In this document: piece by piece, positions 42,325-50,659 of the stretch
Numbering within the stretch: position 1 is the stretch's first letter
Layout of the letters: every line of letters begins with the position of its first letter
Assembly (NCBI RefSeq): GCF_009696605.1
Contig: NZ_VULR01000005.1
Location: 62,001 to 126,000, forward strand
Direction of reading: 5' to 3'
DNA length: 64,000 bases
Source of the DNA: Anaerosalibacter bizertensis
GTDB lineage: Bacteria > Bacillota > Clostridia > Tissierellales > Sporanaerobacteraceae
Made by a program: the position numbers and the translations under genes
The notes under the pieces: model-generated
What the model was told of the DNA's origin: nothing
Database searches by the model: none
Seen by the model: only the letters and a program-made list of their open reading frames with translations

Positions 42325-43626
42325 TTAATAATTATAGTATTGGACAAAAGATTTGTAAACATAGTAGTGGTCATCTACTCCTCCTAATTCTCTTACTGAG
42401 TGCATACTAAGTATTGGATTTCCTATATCTACAGATGGAATATCTAATTGTGTAGAGGATATAGGTCCAATAGTTGAACCACCTCTTTCATCAGATCTAT
42501 TTACAAACTTTTGAACAGGTACTTCTGCCAATTTACATATGCTTTCATATATGGCTGAAGATATACTATCCGTAGTATAAGCTTGATTTGCACTTAACTT
42601 TATAGCAGGTCCACCATTTATAACTGGTCTACTAGTTGGGTCTTGTTTTTGTTTATAGTTTGGATGTACTCCATGAGCCATGTCAGAAGATATTAAAAAA
42701 GAATTAGAAAGACTTCTATAAAAATCCTCTCTATTTTTTCCTAAGGATAAACAAATTCTTTCTAAAACAGTTCGTAGCATAGGACTTGCTGCTCCCTGTT
42801 TAGTAGTGCTTCCTACTTCTTCATTATCGAATAAAACCATTACATTGGTTTTATTATTCACTTTAGAATCTAAAAGTCCTTTAATCCCTGCATGGACCAT
42901 AGCCAAATCATCTAATTTCCCACAAGAAATAAATTCATTATTTAATCCTACTATCTTCCCTTTTTCATATTCATATAAGAATAGATCAAAATCTAAAATA
43001 TCTTCTACATTTACATCAAGCTCTTTTGCTATTTCTCCAATTAGAAAATCATCTTTTTCAAACTCTTCATTGATCATAGAAACAAGAGGCAAAGTTTCAT
43101 TTTGAGTATTTAGCTTAATACCTTCATTTACCTTTCTATTCATATGTATAGCTAGATTTGGTATAACCATGAGTGGCTTGTCCATATCTATAAGATAAGA
43201 TTTAGGATTGAATATATCCTCTCCTTTTAGTGTAACCCTTCCTGCCAATGATAGAGGTCTATCAAGCCAAGTATTAAGTATAGGTCCTCCATAAACTTCT
43301 GTATTAAGCCTTAAAAAGGCATTTTCTTCTACCATTTCTGGATTAGGTTTTATTTTAAAAGTTGGGGAATCTGTGTGGGCTCCTATAAGTTTAAACCCTT
43401 CACTTTCAATATCACCTTTTCCTACTACAAAAGCAATAAGAGCAGAACCATTTTTAGTTACAAAATATTTTCCACTCTTTTCAATCTTCCAATTTTCACT
43501 AGGCTCTAATTCAACAAATCCATTTTCAATAAGTTCCTTTTTAACATTTTCTACTACATGAAAAGCACTTGGACTATTGTCAATAAAATCTATTAATTCC
43601 TGAGCAAATTCTAATTTTCTAGTCAA
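42325..43626 (-). CDS. M18-family aminopeptidase
   Basis: About 433 residues. Zinc-site motifs are AHTDSPTFKIKP, CGKLDD, DNEEVGS and SDMAHGVHP. M18 enzymes remove N-terminal acidic or other residues from peptides as large oligomers. I chose TTG 43626, with AGGAAGG 8 bases upstream. The longer frame to 43665 would begin inside a hairpin (43652-43686) and has no ribosome site. It fits the peptide-degrading gene set here (with the M20 peptidase at 44133). Confidence 0.9.
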   Translation of the reverse strand: MTRKLEFAQELIDFIDNSPSAFHVVENVKKELIENGFVELEPSENWKIEKSGKYFVTKNGSALIAFVVGKGDIESEGFKLIGAHTDSPTFKIKPNPEMVEENAFLRLNTEVYGGPILNTWLDRPLSLAGRVTLKGEDIFNPKSYLIDMDKPLMVIPNLAIHMNRKVNEGIKLNTQNETLPLVSMINEEFEKDDFLIGEIAKELDVNVEDILDFDLFLYEYEKGKIVGLNNEFISCGKLDDLAMVHAGIKGLLDSKVNNKTNVMVLFDNEEVGSTTKQGAASPMLRTVLERICLSLGKNREDFYRSLSNSFLISSDMAHGVHPNYKQKQDPTSRPVINGGPAIKLSANQAYTTDSISSAIYESICKLAEVPVQKFVNRSDERGGSTIGPISSTQLDIPSVDIGNPILSMHSVRELGGVDDHYYVYKSFVQYYNY

Positions 43627-43651
43627 AAAAATCATCCTTCCTATTTTATTT

Positions 43652-43686
43652 AAAAAGTACTCCAACTAATAGTTGAAGTACTTTTT
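43652..43686 (-). terminator. Terminator between the DUF1292 and M18 genes
   Basis: AAAAAGTACT-C-CAACT pairs with AGTTG-A-AGTACTTTTT (one mismatch, 3-base loop). It ends the DUF1292 transcript just before the M18 ribosome site. Confidence 0.75.
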
Positions 43687-43707
43687 ATTAAAATTTTTAT
43701 TCTTCAT

Positions 43708-44049
43708 CTAAATCTTCATATCTTCCTCTTCTACAAACAATGTGTAGAAAGCTTCTGAAACTAATTCAAAATCTTCATCACTTTCTATCTGGCCTAATTC
43801 TATACCATCTTCAACTTCTATATATTCATATAAAAGTACCTCTTCTTCTCCCATAGGAACCAATGCAATATATGCTTTATCCTCTACTTCAAATATTCCT
43901 AATACACTGCACTCCATTTCGCTACCATCTTCTAATGTAAGATATATTATACCAGGTTCTTCATGATCATGGTCACAACTACAGCCACATCCACAATCTT
44001 CATCTGAATGGTTACAACATTCATGATTTTCTTCATATTTATTTGTCAT
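43708..44049 (-). CDS. DUF1292 protein with Cys/His-rich N-terminal extension
   Basis: About 113 residues. The C-terminal 75 residues match DUF1292 (IYLTLEDGSEMECSVLGIF, then a strongly acidic body). The first 33 residues add a Cys/His cluster, ECCNHSDEDCGCGCSCDHDH, a plausible metal-binding tail that is not part of the core domain. I chose the third of three consecutive ATG codons, 7 bases after GGAG. DUF1292 proteins are common in clostridia, with unknown function. Confidence 0.85.
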   Translation of the reverse strand: MTNKYEENHECCNHSDEDCGCGCSCDHDHEEPGIIYLTLEDGSEMECSVLGIFEVEDKAYIALVPMGEEEVLLYEYIEVEDGIELGQIESDEDFELVSEAFYTLFVEEEDMKI

Positions 44050-44132
44050 CATCATTCTCCTTTTTTGAGTTTATTTATTATATATGCTTATAATATCCTA
44101 TTATATACTATAAGTATATAGAAAATAAAATT

Positions 44133-45590
44133 TTATTTAATTTCTTTAAGAACTTCAACTAATAGTTCCCACATATTTTTAGTAGAGGATATGCTAAGTT
44201 TTTCTCCTGGAGTATGAACATTGTACATATTTGGTCCAAAAGAAACCATGTCCATTTCTTTAAACTTTTCTGTGAAAAGTCCACATTCAAGGCCTGCATG
44301 AATTGCAGATATTTCTATTTCTTCTCCAAATTTTTCTTTATAAACCTTTTGGAATACTCCCCTTATATAAGAATCTTTTTCATACTGCCATTCTGGATAA
44401 GAAGCATATCTTTCCCAATTTCCACCTAACATTTCTGCTATAATAGCCATTTTATTTGCTATGTCTTCTTTTAAGCTTCTTACAGAACTTCTTATAGAGC
44501 TTTCAAAACTAACTACATCTTCTAAAGTTTTTACTATGCCTAGATTATTTGAACTTTCAACTAATCCTTCTATTTCCTTACTCATAGTTTGAACACCATT
44601 AGGAATTAACATTAAAGTAGTAATTACTTTTCTAGTGGTTTCATTGCTAAATACCTTATCTATATTTATTTCTTTTTTATTTACTTCTATTCTTACATTT
44701 TCATCTGTTGATTTTAGTTCATTTTTAAACTCTTCTTCTACTTTTTTAACTACCTTTTTTAAATTCAATTCATCTTTTTCATCTATTAAAACTAGCGCTT
44801 CTCCACTTCTTGGAATAGCATTGGTCTTAGCTCCACCTTCAATTTTTCCAATACTATAGTCTATTTCTTTTTTCAGTTTATAAAGCAATCTACCCATTAA
44901 TTTATTGCCATTTCCTCTACCTCGATCTATTTCCATACCTGAATGGCCACCTTTAAGACCTGCAATTTCTAGAAGATAAGGTATTTTATCTTCTTTTGCT
45001 TTTTCCCATACTATAGGTATTTCTACTTTATCCCTTTCTCCACCAGCACAACTTACTAATAGTTTCCCCTCTTCTTCTGAATCTATATTTATTAAGATTT
45101 TGCCATTAATATGTTTTGGATCCAATGCAATTGCTCCATTCATACCAGTTTCTTCTGATGTTGTTACAAGTACTTCTAGTGGTGGATGAGATATATCATT
45201 AGAATCGAGTATTGCTAAACACATAGCCACAGCAATTCCATTATCTGCCCCTAATGTAGTTCCCGTTCCTTTTATATAATCCCCATCAATTTGAAGTTTT
45301 ATAGGATCTTTTGAAAAATCATGATCTACGTCTGCTTCTTTTTCACATACCATGTCCATATGTCCTTGTAAAACTACTGTTGGTGAGTTTTCATATCCTT
45401 TAGTACCAGGTTTCTTTATTATAATATTTAAAGCTTCATCTTGAATTACCTCTAAACCACGTTCTTTTGCAAAGTTTACTAGATAATCACTTACCTTTTT
45501 TTCTTCTCCCGAACAACGAGGTATTCTAGTTAAATCTTCAAAATAATAAAATACTTTTTCTGGAGTTAAATTTTCTAATACTCTTGTCAT
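44133..45590 (-). CDS. pepD: M20 beta-Ala-His (Xaa-His) dipeptidase, PepD family
   Basis: About 485 residues. Zinc-site motifs are LQGHMDMVCEK, LGADNGIAVA and TTSEETGMNGA. The dimerisation domain has GGHSGMEIDRGRGN, and a late EISAIHAGLECGLF fits PepD. It hydrolyses dipeptides such as Xaa-His in the cytoplasm. ATG 45590 is chosen, 6 bases after AAGGGATGG. It follows the DNA methyltransferase gene after 24 bases, so the two may be co-transcribed. Confidence 0.92.
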   Translation of the reverse strand: MTRVLENLTPEKVFYYFEDLTRIPRCSGEEKKVSDYLVNFAKERGLEVIQDEALNIIIKKPGTKGYENSPTVVLQGHMDMVCEKEADVDHDFSKDPIKLQIDGDYIKGTGTTLGADNGIAVAMCLAILDSNDISHPPLEVLVTTSEETGMNGAIALDPKHINGKILINIDSEEEGKLLVSCAGGERDKVEIPIVWEKAKEDKIPYLLEIAGLKGGHSGMEIDRGRGNGNKLMGRLLYKLKKEIDYSIGKIEGGAKTNAIPRSGEALVLIDEKDELNLKKVVKKVEEEFKNELKSTDENVRIEVNKKEINIDKVFSNETTRKVITTLMLIPNGVQTMSKEIEGLVESSNNLGIVKTLEDVVSFESSIRSSVRSLKEDIANKMAIIAEMLGGNWERYASYPEWQYEKDSYIRGVFQKVYKEKFGEEIEISAIHAGLECGLFTEKFKEMDMVSFGPNMYNVHTPGEKLSISSTKNMWELLVEVLKEIK

Positions 45591-45614
45591 AAAAAACCAT
45601 CCCTTCATTTAAAA

Positions 45615-47030
45615 TTATACTTCAAATATGTATTTATTTTCATATCCAAATACATCTACTACCTTTACAGCTATATTCCTTTTCTGTTTCTTAGGTAATT
45701 TTAATTCAATAAATTCTTCAACTTTATATATATCATTTTCCCTAAAATTTTGCCATCTACTAATAAATACTTCCCCATTATAATCTGGGTCAATACTTAT
45801 AAAATCTATTAAATTTAAAGAATCTTCTTCTAGTACTTCTTCAACTAACTTTTTGTACTTTTTTTCAATTGGAATATTATCTATATCTATTTCATACCCT
45901 TCCAATTCAATACTAATTAACTCTTCTTTATCTTTCAAATTTTGTTTATCTATTCCTTTAATCTTTAATTCCCCATTAGAAGTCAGTTCTTCCCCTTCTA
46001 ACCTTTGGAATAGGAACTGATGTCCTTTTATATCTATAATTCTCTTTTGAACAGTTAAGGCCGAAGTAAGGCCCATATCTGATAGTATCCATCTTCTATT
46101 AAGTCTTTCTGCAACTGCTGCTGTAGTACCACTTCCAGCAAAAAAATCTGCTACTATAGAGTTTTCATTAGTTGAAGATAAAATGATTCTTTCAAGGAGT
46201 TTTTCAGGTTTTTGAGTTGCATAGCCTACCCTTTCTTTAGAAGTCCTTCCTACCATATCTATATTCCAAACATCCTTCATATTTACTAGTGTATACCATC
46301 CTATATCATCAACAAATTCTTCTACTCCCTTAAATCTATAAGGTTTAAGCCCTCTATTATAAGATTTCTCCTTTTGTGGATTAAATATATATTTCCCAGT
46401 TTTAGAATATAATAGTATAGTATCATGTTTCCTTGAAAAATATTTTTTGCTTACTCCTCCAGATTTATAGCTCCAAATTATCTCATTTAAAAACATATCT
46501 TCACCAAATATTTCATCCATAAGAATCTTCACATAGTGAACTATATGCCAATCCAGATGTACATATATACTCCCTTCATCACTTAATAATTCTTTCATAA
46601 GTAAAAGTCTAGGATATAACATTTTTAGATAAGAAACAATTCCTTCTTTCCATATATCTGAATAAGCAAATTTTTCTATAGTTACCTTTTTATCTTTTAA
46701 AGGTAGGCTTATCTTCGTATTATAATCTGCTTTTGATAAAAATGGGGGATCGATATATATAAGATCTATTTTTCCCTTCAAAGAAGGACAGCTTTCCCCT
46801 TTTATTAATTCTTTCATTATATTTAGATTATCTCCATAAATAAACCTATTAATAACCTCTTTTTTTTGAAAATCTCCAACTACACCTTTAAAAAATCCAC
46901 CTTCCTCTTTAGAAGGAACTATTATGCTTTCTGTTATAATTGACTGGTCTTTATTTAGAAGCTTTTCTACTTCTTTCTTCCCATCTATTACTATATTAGA
47001 AAGTTCATCTATTATTAATTTATTGCTCAT
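45615..47030 (-). CDS. Orphan beta-class DNA methyltransferase (N6-adenine or N4-cytosine)
   Basis: A 471-residue protein. Motif order is IV first (DLIYIDPPF), then motif I (VADFFAGSGTT) in the C-terminal half, which defines the beta class, as in type III Mod subunits. DPPF suggests N6-adenine, though N4-cytosine is possible. Motifs IV and I frame a target-recognition region (about 170-250), and a C-terminal extension of about 130 residues has no recognised domain. No restriction gene is nearby: neighbours are a dipeptidase downstream and a divergent transglutaminase gene. AAAGGAGG precedes the ATG. Confidence 0.88.
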   Translation of the reverse strand: MSNKLIIDELSNIVIDGKKEVEKLLNKDQSIITESIIVPSKEEGGFFKGVVGDFQKKEVINRFIYGDNLNIMKELIKGESCPSLKGKIDLIYIDPPFLSKADYNTKISLPLKDKKVTIEKFAYSDIWKEGIVSYLKMLYPRLLLMKELLSDEGSIYVHLDWHIVHYVKILMDEIFGEDMFLNEIIWSYKSGGVSKKYFSRKHDTILLYSKTGKYIFNPQKEKSYNRGLKPYRFKGVEEFVDDIGWYTLVNMKDVWNIDMVGRTSKERVGYATQKPEKLLERIILSSTNENSIVADFFAGSGTTAAVAERLNRRWILSDMGLTSALTVQKRIIDIKGHQFLFQRLEGEELTSNGELKIKGIDKQNLKDKEELISIELEGYEIDIDNIPIEKKYKKLVEEVLEEDSLNLIDFISIDPDYNGEVFISRWQNFRENDIYKVEEFIELKLPKKQKRNIAVKVVDVFGYENKYIFEV

Positions 47031-47156
47031 TTTATCCTCCTTTAAACCCTTATATACTTTTTATTCTATAAATTTTTTGAAATACCTTCATTTACCTTTA
47101 TATTATTAAAATATTAAGATATAATTTTGTTAAATAGTTGATAGGGGGAGAGATTT

Positions 47157-48509
47157 ATGAATATATATAATTCTTTAATAGTGGAACTTCCTGAAGATAT
47201 TAAAAAAGCTATGTATTTTGGTGACTATGAAAAAGCATTAGAGCTTATGGATATCTATATGGATAGAAATATTCCTCACATACTTAAAAATAGGATACAG
47301 TATGAAAAAGATAGAATAAGAAGGTTGAAAGAGGACTATATCTATACTTTTGATAAAGCCTTTGAATTAGCTTCAAAGAAAATTAAAGGATTTACAAAAG
47401 ATGAATTAGAAAAAATGAAAGATGAAAAATATGCAGATTGGATATATATAGATGGTGAAGTTAAATTTATTCATTCATTTCTTAAAAATATTATAAAAGT
47501 AAATACAGATTTAAAAAATAGAGTAGTCAATAGTGATGATGATAATAAAGACTCTCAACTAGTTGGAAAAACCATAGATGAAATAATAGAAAATGGAGAG
47601 AAAAAATACTTTATACATTTAAAAACTGGAATTAGGTTAAAAAAAGAACAGGCAAGGGTTGGAGAAAAAGTTAGAGTACATATTCCTATTCCTAGAAATG
47701 CTCAACAAATAAAAAATATTAAAATACATAGTACTTCCCATAAGCCAAAATTTATTTCACCAGAAAATCATCCTCAAAGAACCATATATTTTGAAGAAAA
47801 AGTACAAGGAGAGGAAATTTTTACTGTAGAATATTCCTATGAAAATCATATTAAATATAATGTTCTTGATCCAAAAAAGGTTTCAAATATCCAACCTACT
47901 TTCTATACTGAAGAATGGTTACCTCATATAAGATTTACTCCGATTTTAAAGGAATTGGCTAAAGAAATAATTGGACAAGAAACTAATCCTCTCATAAAAG
48001 CAAGAAAAATATATGACTATATAACTAAGAATATACAATACTCATTTATGCCTCAATATGCCACTATAACAAATATTCCTGAGTATTGTGCTTCCAATTT
48101 AAAAGGGGATTGCGGAGTTCAAGCACTGCTATTTATAACCCTTTGTAGAATTGTAAATATTCCAGCTAGATGGCAATCTGGCCTTTATTCAAGTCCTTAT
48201 TATGTAGGATGTCATGATTGGGCAGAATTCTATATTGAACCTTATGGTTGGCTATTTGCAGACCCTTCTCATGGTGGAGGAGCCCTAAGAAATAGAGATA
48301 AAAAAAGATGGAATTTCTTCTTTGGAAATCTGGATCCTTTTAGAATGGTTGCAAACTCTGAAGTAAACTATGATTTTACACCTATGAAAAATCATTATAG
48401 ATATGATCCTTTTGACAATCAAGTAGGGGAAATAGAATACGAAGATAGATTTTTAAGTGAACATGAATATGAAACTATATTAGAACCAATAGAGATAAAG
48501 GAACTATAA
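47157..48509 (+). CDS. Transglutaminase-like (papain-fold) protein
   Basis: A 450-residue protein without a signal peptide. The catalytic Cys is in GDCGVQALLF, His in GCHDWAEFYI and Asp in WLFADPSHG, a complete transglutaminase core at about 320-390. The N-terminal 170 residues are helical and acidic; the middle (about 175-250) looks like a beta domain. Bacterial members are usually proteases or amidases rather than cross-linkers. GGGGGAG lies 7 bases upstream, and a TATAAT-like -10 lies at 47120. It diverges from the methyltransferase gene. Confidence 0.85.
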   Translation: MNIYNSLIVELPEDIKKAMYFGDYEKALELMDIYMDRNIPHILKNRIQYEKDRIRRLKEDYIYTFDKAFELASKKIKGFTKDELEKMKDEKYADWIYIDGEVKFIHSFLKNIIKVNTDLKNRVVNSDDDNKDSQLVGKTIDEIIENGEKKYFIHLKTGIRLKKEQARVGEKVRVHIPIPRNAQQIKNIKIHSTSHKPKFISPENHPQRTIYFEEKVQGEEIFTVEYSYENHIKYNVLDPKKVSNIQPTFYTEEWLPHIRFTPILKELAKEIIGQETNPLIKARKIYDYITKNIQYSFMPQYATITNIPEYCASNLKGDCGVQALLFITLCRIVNIPARWQSGLYSSPYYVGCHDWAEFYIEPYGWLFADPSHGGGALRNRDKKRWNFFFGNLDPFRMVANSEVNYDFTPMKNHYRYDPFDNQVGEIEYEDRFLSEHEYETILEPIEIKEL

Positions 48510-48519
48510 AAAACAAGCT

Positions 48520-48552
48520 AGAGGAGTTATCCCAATTTGAGATAACTCCTCT
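48520..48552. terminator. Bidirectional terminator
   Basis: AGAGGAGTTATC and GATAACTCCTCT, a perfect 12-bp stem with a 9-base loop, lie between converging genes. Confidence 0.82.
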
Positions 48553-48568
48553 TAAATTTAAAATTGAT

Positions 48569-48913
48569 TTATTCCACTATTTGTATAGATTTTGCTAAAC
48601 CTTGTACTGGGTGAGATTCAGCCACTGCTCCATCAAATATAACTTCTACAGTCTGACCTTCTTTTAAATCTTCTACCCTTACTTTTTCTTCATCTTTGTA
48701 TATTTTGGTACTGTTTTTAATCTCTACATTCGCTTTATCATACATAATGTCTTCCTCTATATCCCCTTCAACAAGTATACTTATTATTTCTTCTTCCATA
48801 ATATTTATTTCTGTTATTTCTCCCCTGATTCCAATTTTCTCTTCCTTCTTCCCACATCCAACAAGTGAAAAAATAATTATTAATAGTAATAATATTACCA
48901 CATTTCTCTTCAC
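48569..48913 (-). CDS. Small lipoprotein, DUF3221/OB-like
   Basis: A 114-residue protein starting at GTG after GGAGGGGG. A lipoprotein signal ends at lipobox LVGC (Cys about 20). The mature part (IRGEITEINIM, then VEDLKEGQTVEVIF, then QGLAKSIQIVE) has the strand pattern of DUF3221-type OB folds. It would be tethered outside the membrane. Function unknown. Confidence 0.75.
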   Translation of the reverse strand: MKRNVVILLLLIIIFSLVGCGKKEEKIGIRGEITEINIMEEEIISILVEGDIEEDIMYDKANVEIKNSTKIYKDEEKVRVEDLKEGQTVEVIFDGAVAESHPVQGLAKSIQIVE

Positions 48914-48937
48914 TTTACCCCCTCCTAAAAATCAAGC

Positions 48938-49438
48938 CTATATTAACTTTTCCCAGTCAATATAATCATTTAATGTTTCAACAAATTTAATCATATACCT
49001 TTCTTCTAGTTCAGTAAATCTTCCTTCATAGGGACTATCTAAGTCTAATACTCCATAGACTTTTTCATTTTTTATAATAGGTATAACCAATTCAGATCTA
49101 GAAGCAGAATCACAAGCTATATGTCCAGGAAATTTATGAACGTCTTCAACTCTTAAAACCTTTCTTTCCAATACACTTGTTCCACATACACCAGTTCCGA
49201 CCTTTATTCTATTGCACGCTGGAAGCCCTTGGAATGGTCCAAGAACTAATTCTCCATTTTTTAAAATATAAAATCCTGCCCAATTTAATTTATCTACACA
49301 GGCCATTATAATAGCAGAAGCATTAGATATATTGGCAATTTCATCTGATTCAGAGCTAACTTGTCCTTTTAAAAGAATTTGCATATATCTATATCTTTCT
49401 TCCTCAGTCATATTCTTTATAGGTTCTAATTTAAACAT
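48938..49438 (-). CDS. GAF-domain free methionine-(R)-sulfoxide reductase
   Basis: A 166-residue single GAF domain. Three conserved cysteines of the fRMsr family are present, in LPACNRIKVG, GTGVCGTSVL and GHIACDSAS. It reduces free methionine-R-sulfoxide. AAGGAGG lies 7 bases before the ATG. It complements MsrA (54172) in methionine sulfoxide repair. Confidence 0.9.
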   Translation of the reverse strand: MFKLEPIKNMTEEERYRYMQILLKGQVSSESDEIANISNASAIIMACVDKLNWAGFYILKNGELVLGPFQGLPACNRIKVGTGVCGTSVLERKVLRVEDVHKFPGHIACDSASRSELVIPIIKNEKVYGVLDLDSPYEGRFTELEERYMIKFVETLNDYIDWEKLI

Positions 49439-49479
49439 AAATCCGCCTCCTTATATAATAATTCTATCACAAGAAAAAT

Positions 49480-49513
49480 AAAAAGCATCTAGATTTTTAC
49501 TAGATGCTTTTTG
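49480..49513 (-). terminator. Terminator after the nitroreductase gene
   Basis: AAAAGCATCTAG pairs perfectly with CTAGATGCTTTT across a 7-base loop, followed by T-rich sequence on both strands. Confidence 0.85.
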
Positions 49514-49515
49514 TT

Positions 49516-50073
49516 TTACTTAAATGTTAAACTTTGAATATTTTTTCTAGTTCCTGGTTGTTCCATTTTTTTAAGTTCTTCAGGTAATTTATCTTTTTCA
49601 CCATATTTACCTACTGCAACAACTGTTAGTATTGAATAATCTTCTGGTATATCATATATTTCTCTAGATTTCTTCCTTTTAAATCCTCCCATCGCATGGG
49701 TAATAAGGCCTCTTCTTTCTCCTTCAATAGACATATAGCCCCAAGCCGTTCCCGCATCAAACATATGCCAATAGTTTTCTTTGTCATTATGTTCAAAACT
49801 TTTTTTAGACAAAAGCATTATAAGTACTGGCGCATTATCTGCCCAAACTCTGTTAGAATCCACAATTATACTTCTCATCTTATCCAACTCTTCATCAGAT
49901 TTAGCCACAATAAATCGCCAAGGCTGTTCATTAAAACAAGATGGAGCATACCTTGCTGCTTCTAAAAGTCCCATTATATCTTTATCATCTATCTTTTCTG
50001 TACTAAAAGCTCTTGGTGACCATCTTTCTTTTATTTCTTTTAAAATTTCAACATTAAAATCTCTCTTTCCCAT
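49516..50073 (-). CDS. Nitroreductase-family flavoprotein
   Basis: A 185-residue FMN-dependent oxidoreductase. RWSPRAF and ARYAPSCFNEQPWRF are the N-terminal FMN-binding region. The late VVAVGKYGEKDKLP is typical of the family. Probable substrates are quinones, nitro compounds or unsaturated metabolites; none is indicated. GAAAGG precedes the ATG. It lies downstream of nrdG. Confidence 0.9.
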   Translation of the reverse strand: MGKRDFNVEILKEIKERWSPRAFSTEKIDDKDIMGLLEAARYAPSCFNEQPWRFIVAKSDEELDKMRSIIVDSNRVWADNAPVLIMLLSKKSFEHNDKENYWHMFDAGTAWGYMSIEGERRGLITHAMGGFKRKKSREIYDIPEDYSILTVVAVGKYGEKDKLPEELKKMEQPGTRKNIQSLTFK

Positions 50074-50140
50074 AATATCAACCTTTCAAAATATATTGTC
50101 ATTTAATATATTCCCTTAAATAACAACAAATAATCATATA

Positions 50141-50647
50141 TTAACCTATAACAATTATTTTTTCAGTTTTGAGAGATTTATTTACATCTATTATTCTTTG
50201 GTTAGATGACCCCTTAAACTTTAACATTAAACTCTTTTTATCTATTTCAAATTTCCCATCTACTAATATATCTGTACTATAAAGTAGTTTTTTCCATCCA
50301 GGTATCAAATCTATATTATCTAATATTTCCTCATAAGTATAGCCTGTATAGGTTATTATATTCAGTCCTAATTCCTTAACCTTTTTAGCTAATATAGCAA
50401 AGCTTTCTGACTGTTCAAAAGGATCTCCACCACTTAATGTTACTCCATCTAATAGTGGATTTTCCTTTACTAATTCCATAATGCTGTCTATCTCCATAAG
50501 TTCTCCACCTTCAAAAGAATGGCTTTCTGGATTATGACAACCTGGACAATGATGTTTACATCCTTGACCAAAGACAACTAGCCTTATACCTGGTCCATCT
50601 ACTATAGACTCTTTAACAATTCCTGCTACCTTTATATATTGACTCAT
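50141..50647 (-). CDS. nrdG: Anaerobic ribonucleotide reductase activating protein (NrdG)
   Basis: About 168 residues. The radical SAM cluster motif is GCKHHCPGCHNP (CxxxCxxC form). It makes the glycyl radical on NrdD using S-adenosylmethionine. The ATG at 50647 is used; the GTG at 50656 lies within the GAGGTG ribosome site. It follows nrdD after 12 bases in one operon. Confidence 0.95.
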   Translation of the reverse strand: MSQYIKVAGIVKESIVDGPGIRLVVFGQGCKHHCPGCHNPESHSFEGGELMEIDSIMELVKENPLLDGVTLSGGDPFEQSESFAILAKKVKELGLNIITYTGYTYEEILDNIDLIPGWKKLLYSTDILVDGKFEIDKKSLMLKFKGSSNQRIIDVNKSLKTEKIIVIG

Positions 50648-50659
50648 ATAAGACACCTC

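Noticed and set aside
43627-43665. A longer N-terminus for the M18 aminopeptidase
   Set aside because: It would begin inside the terminator hairpin of the previous gene, with no ribosome site; a TTG at 43626 has a strong one.
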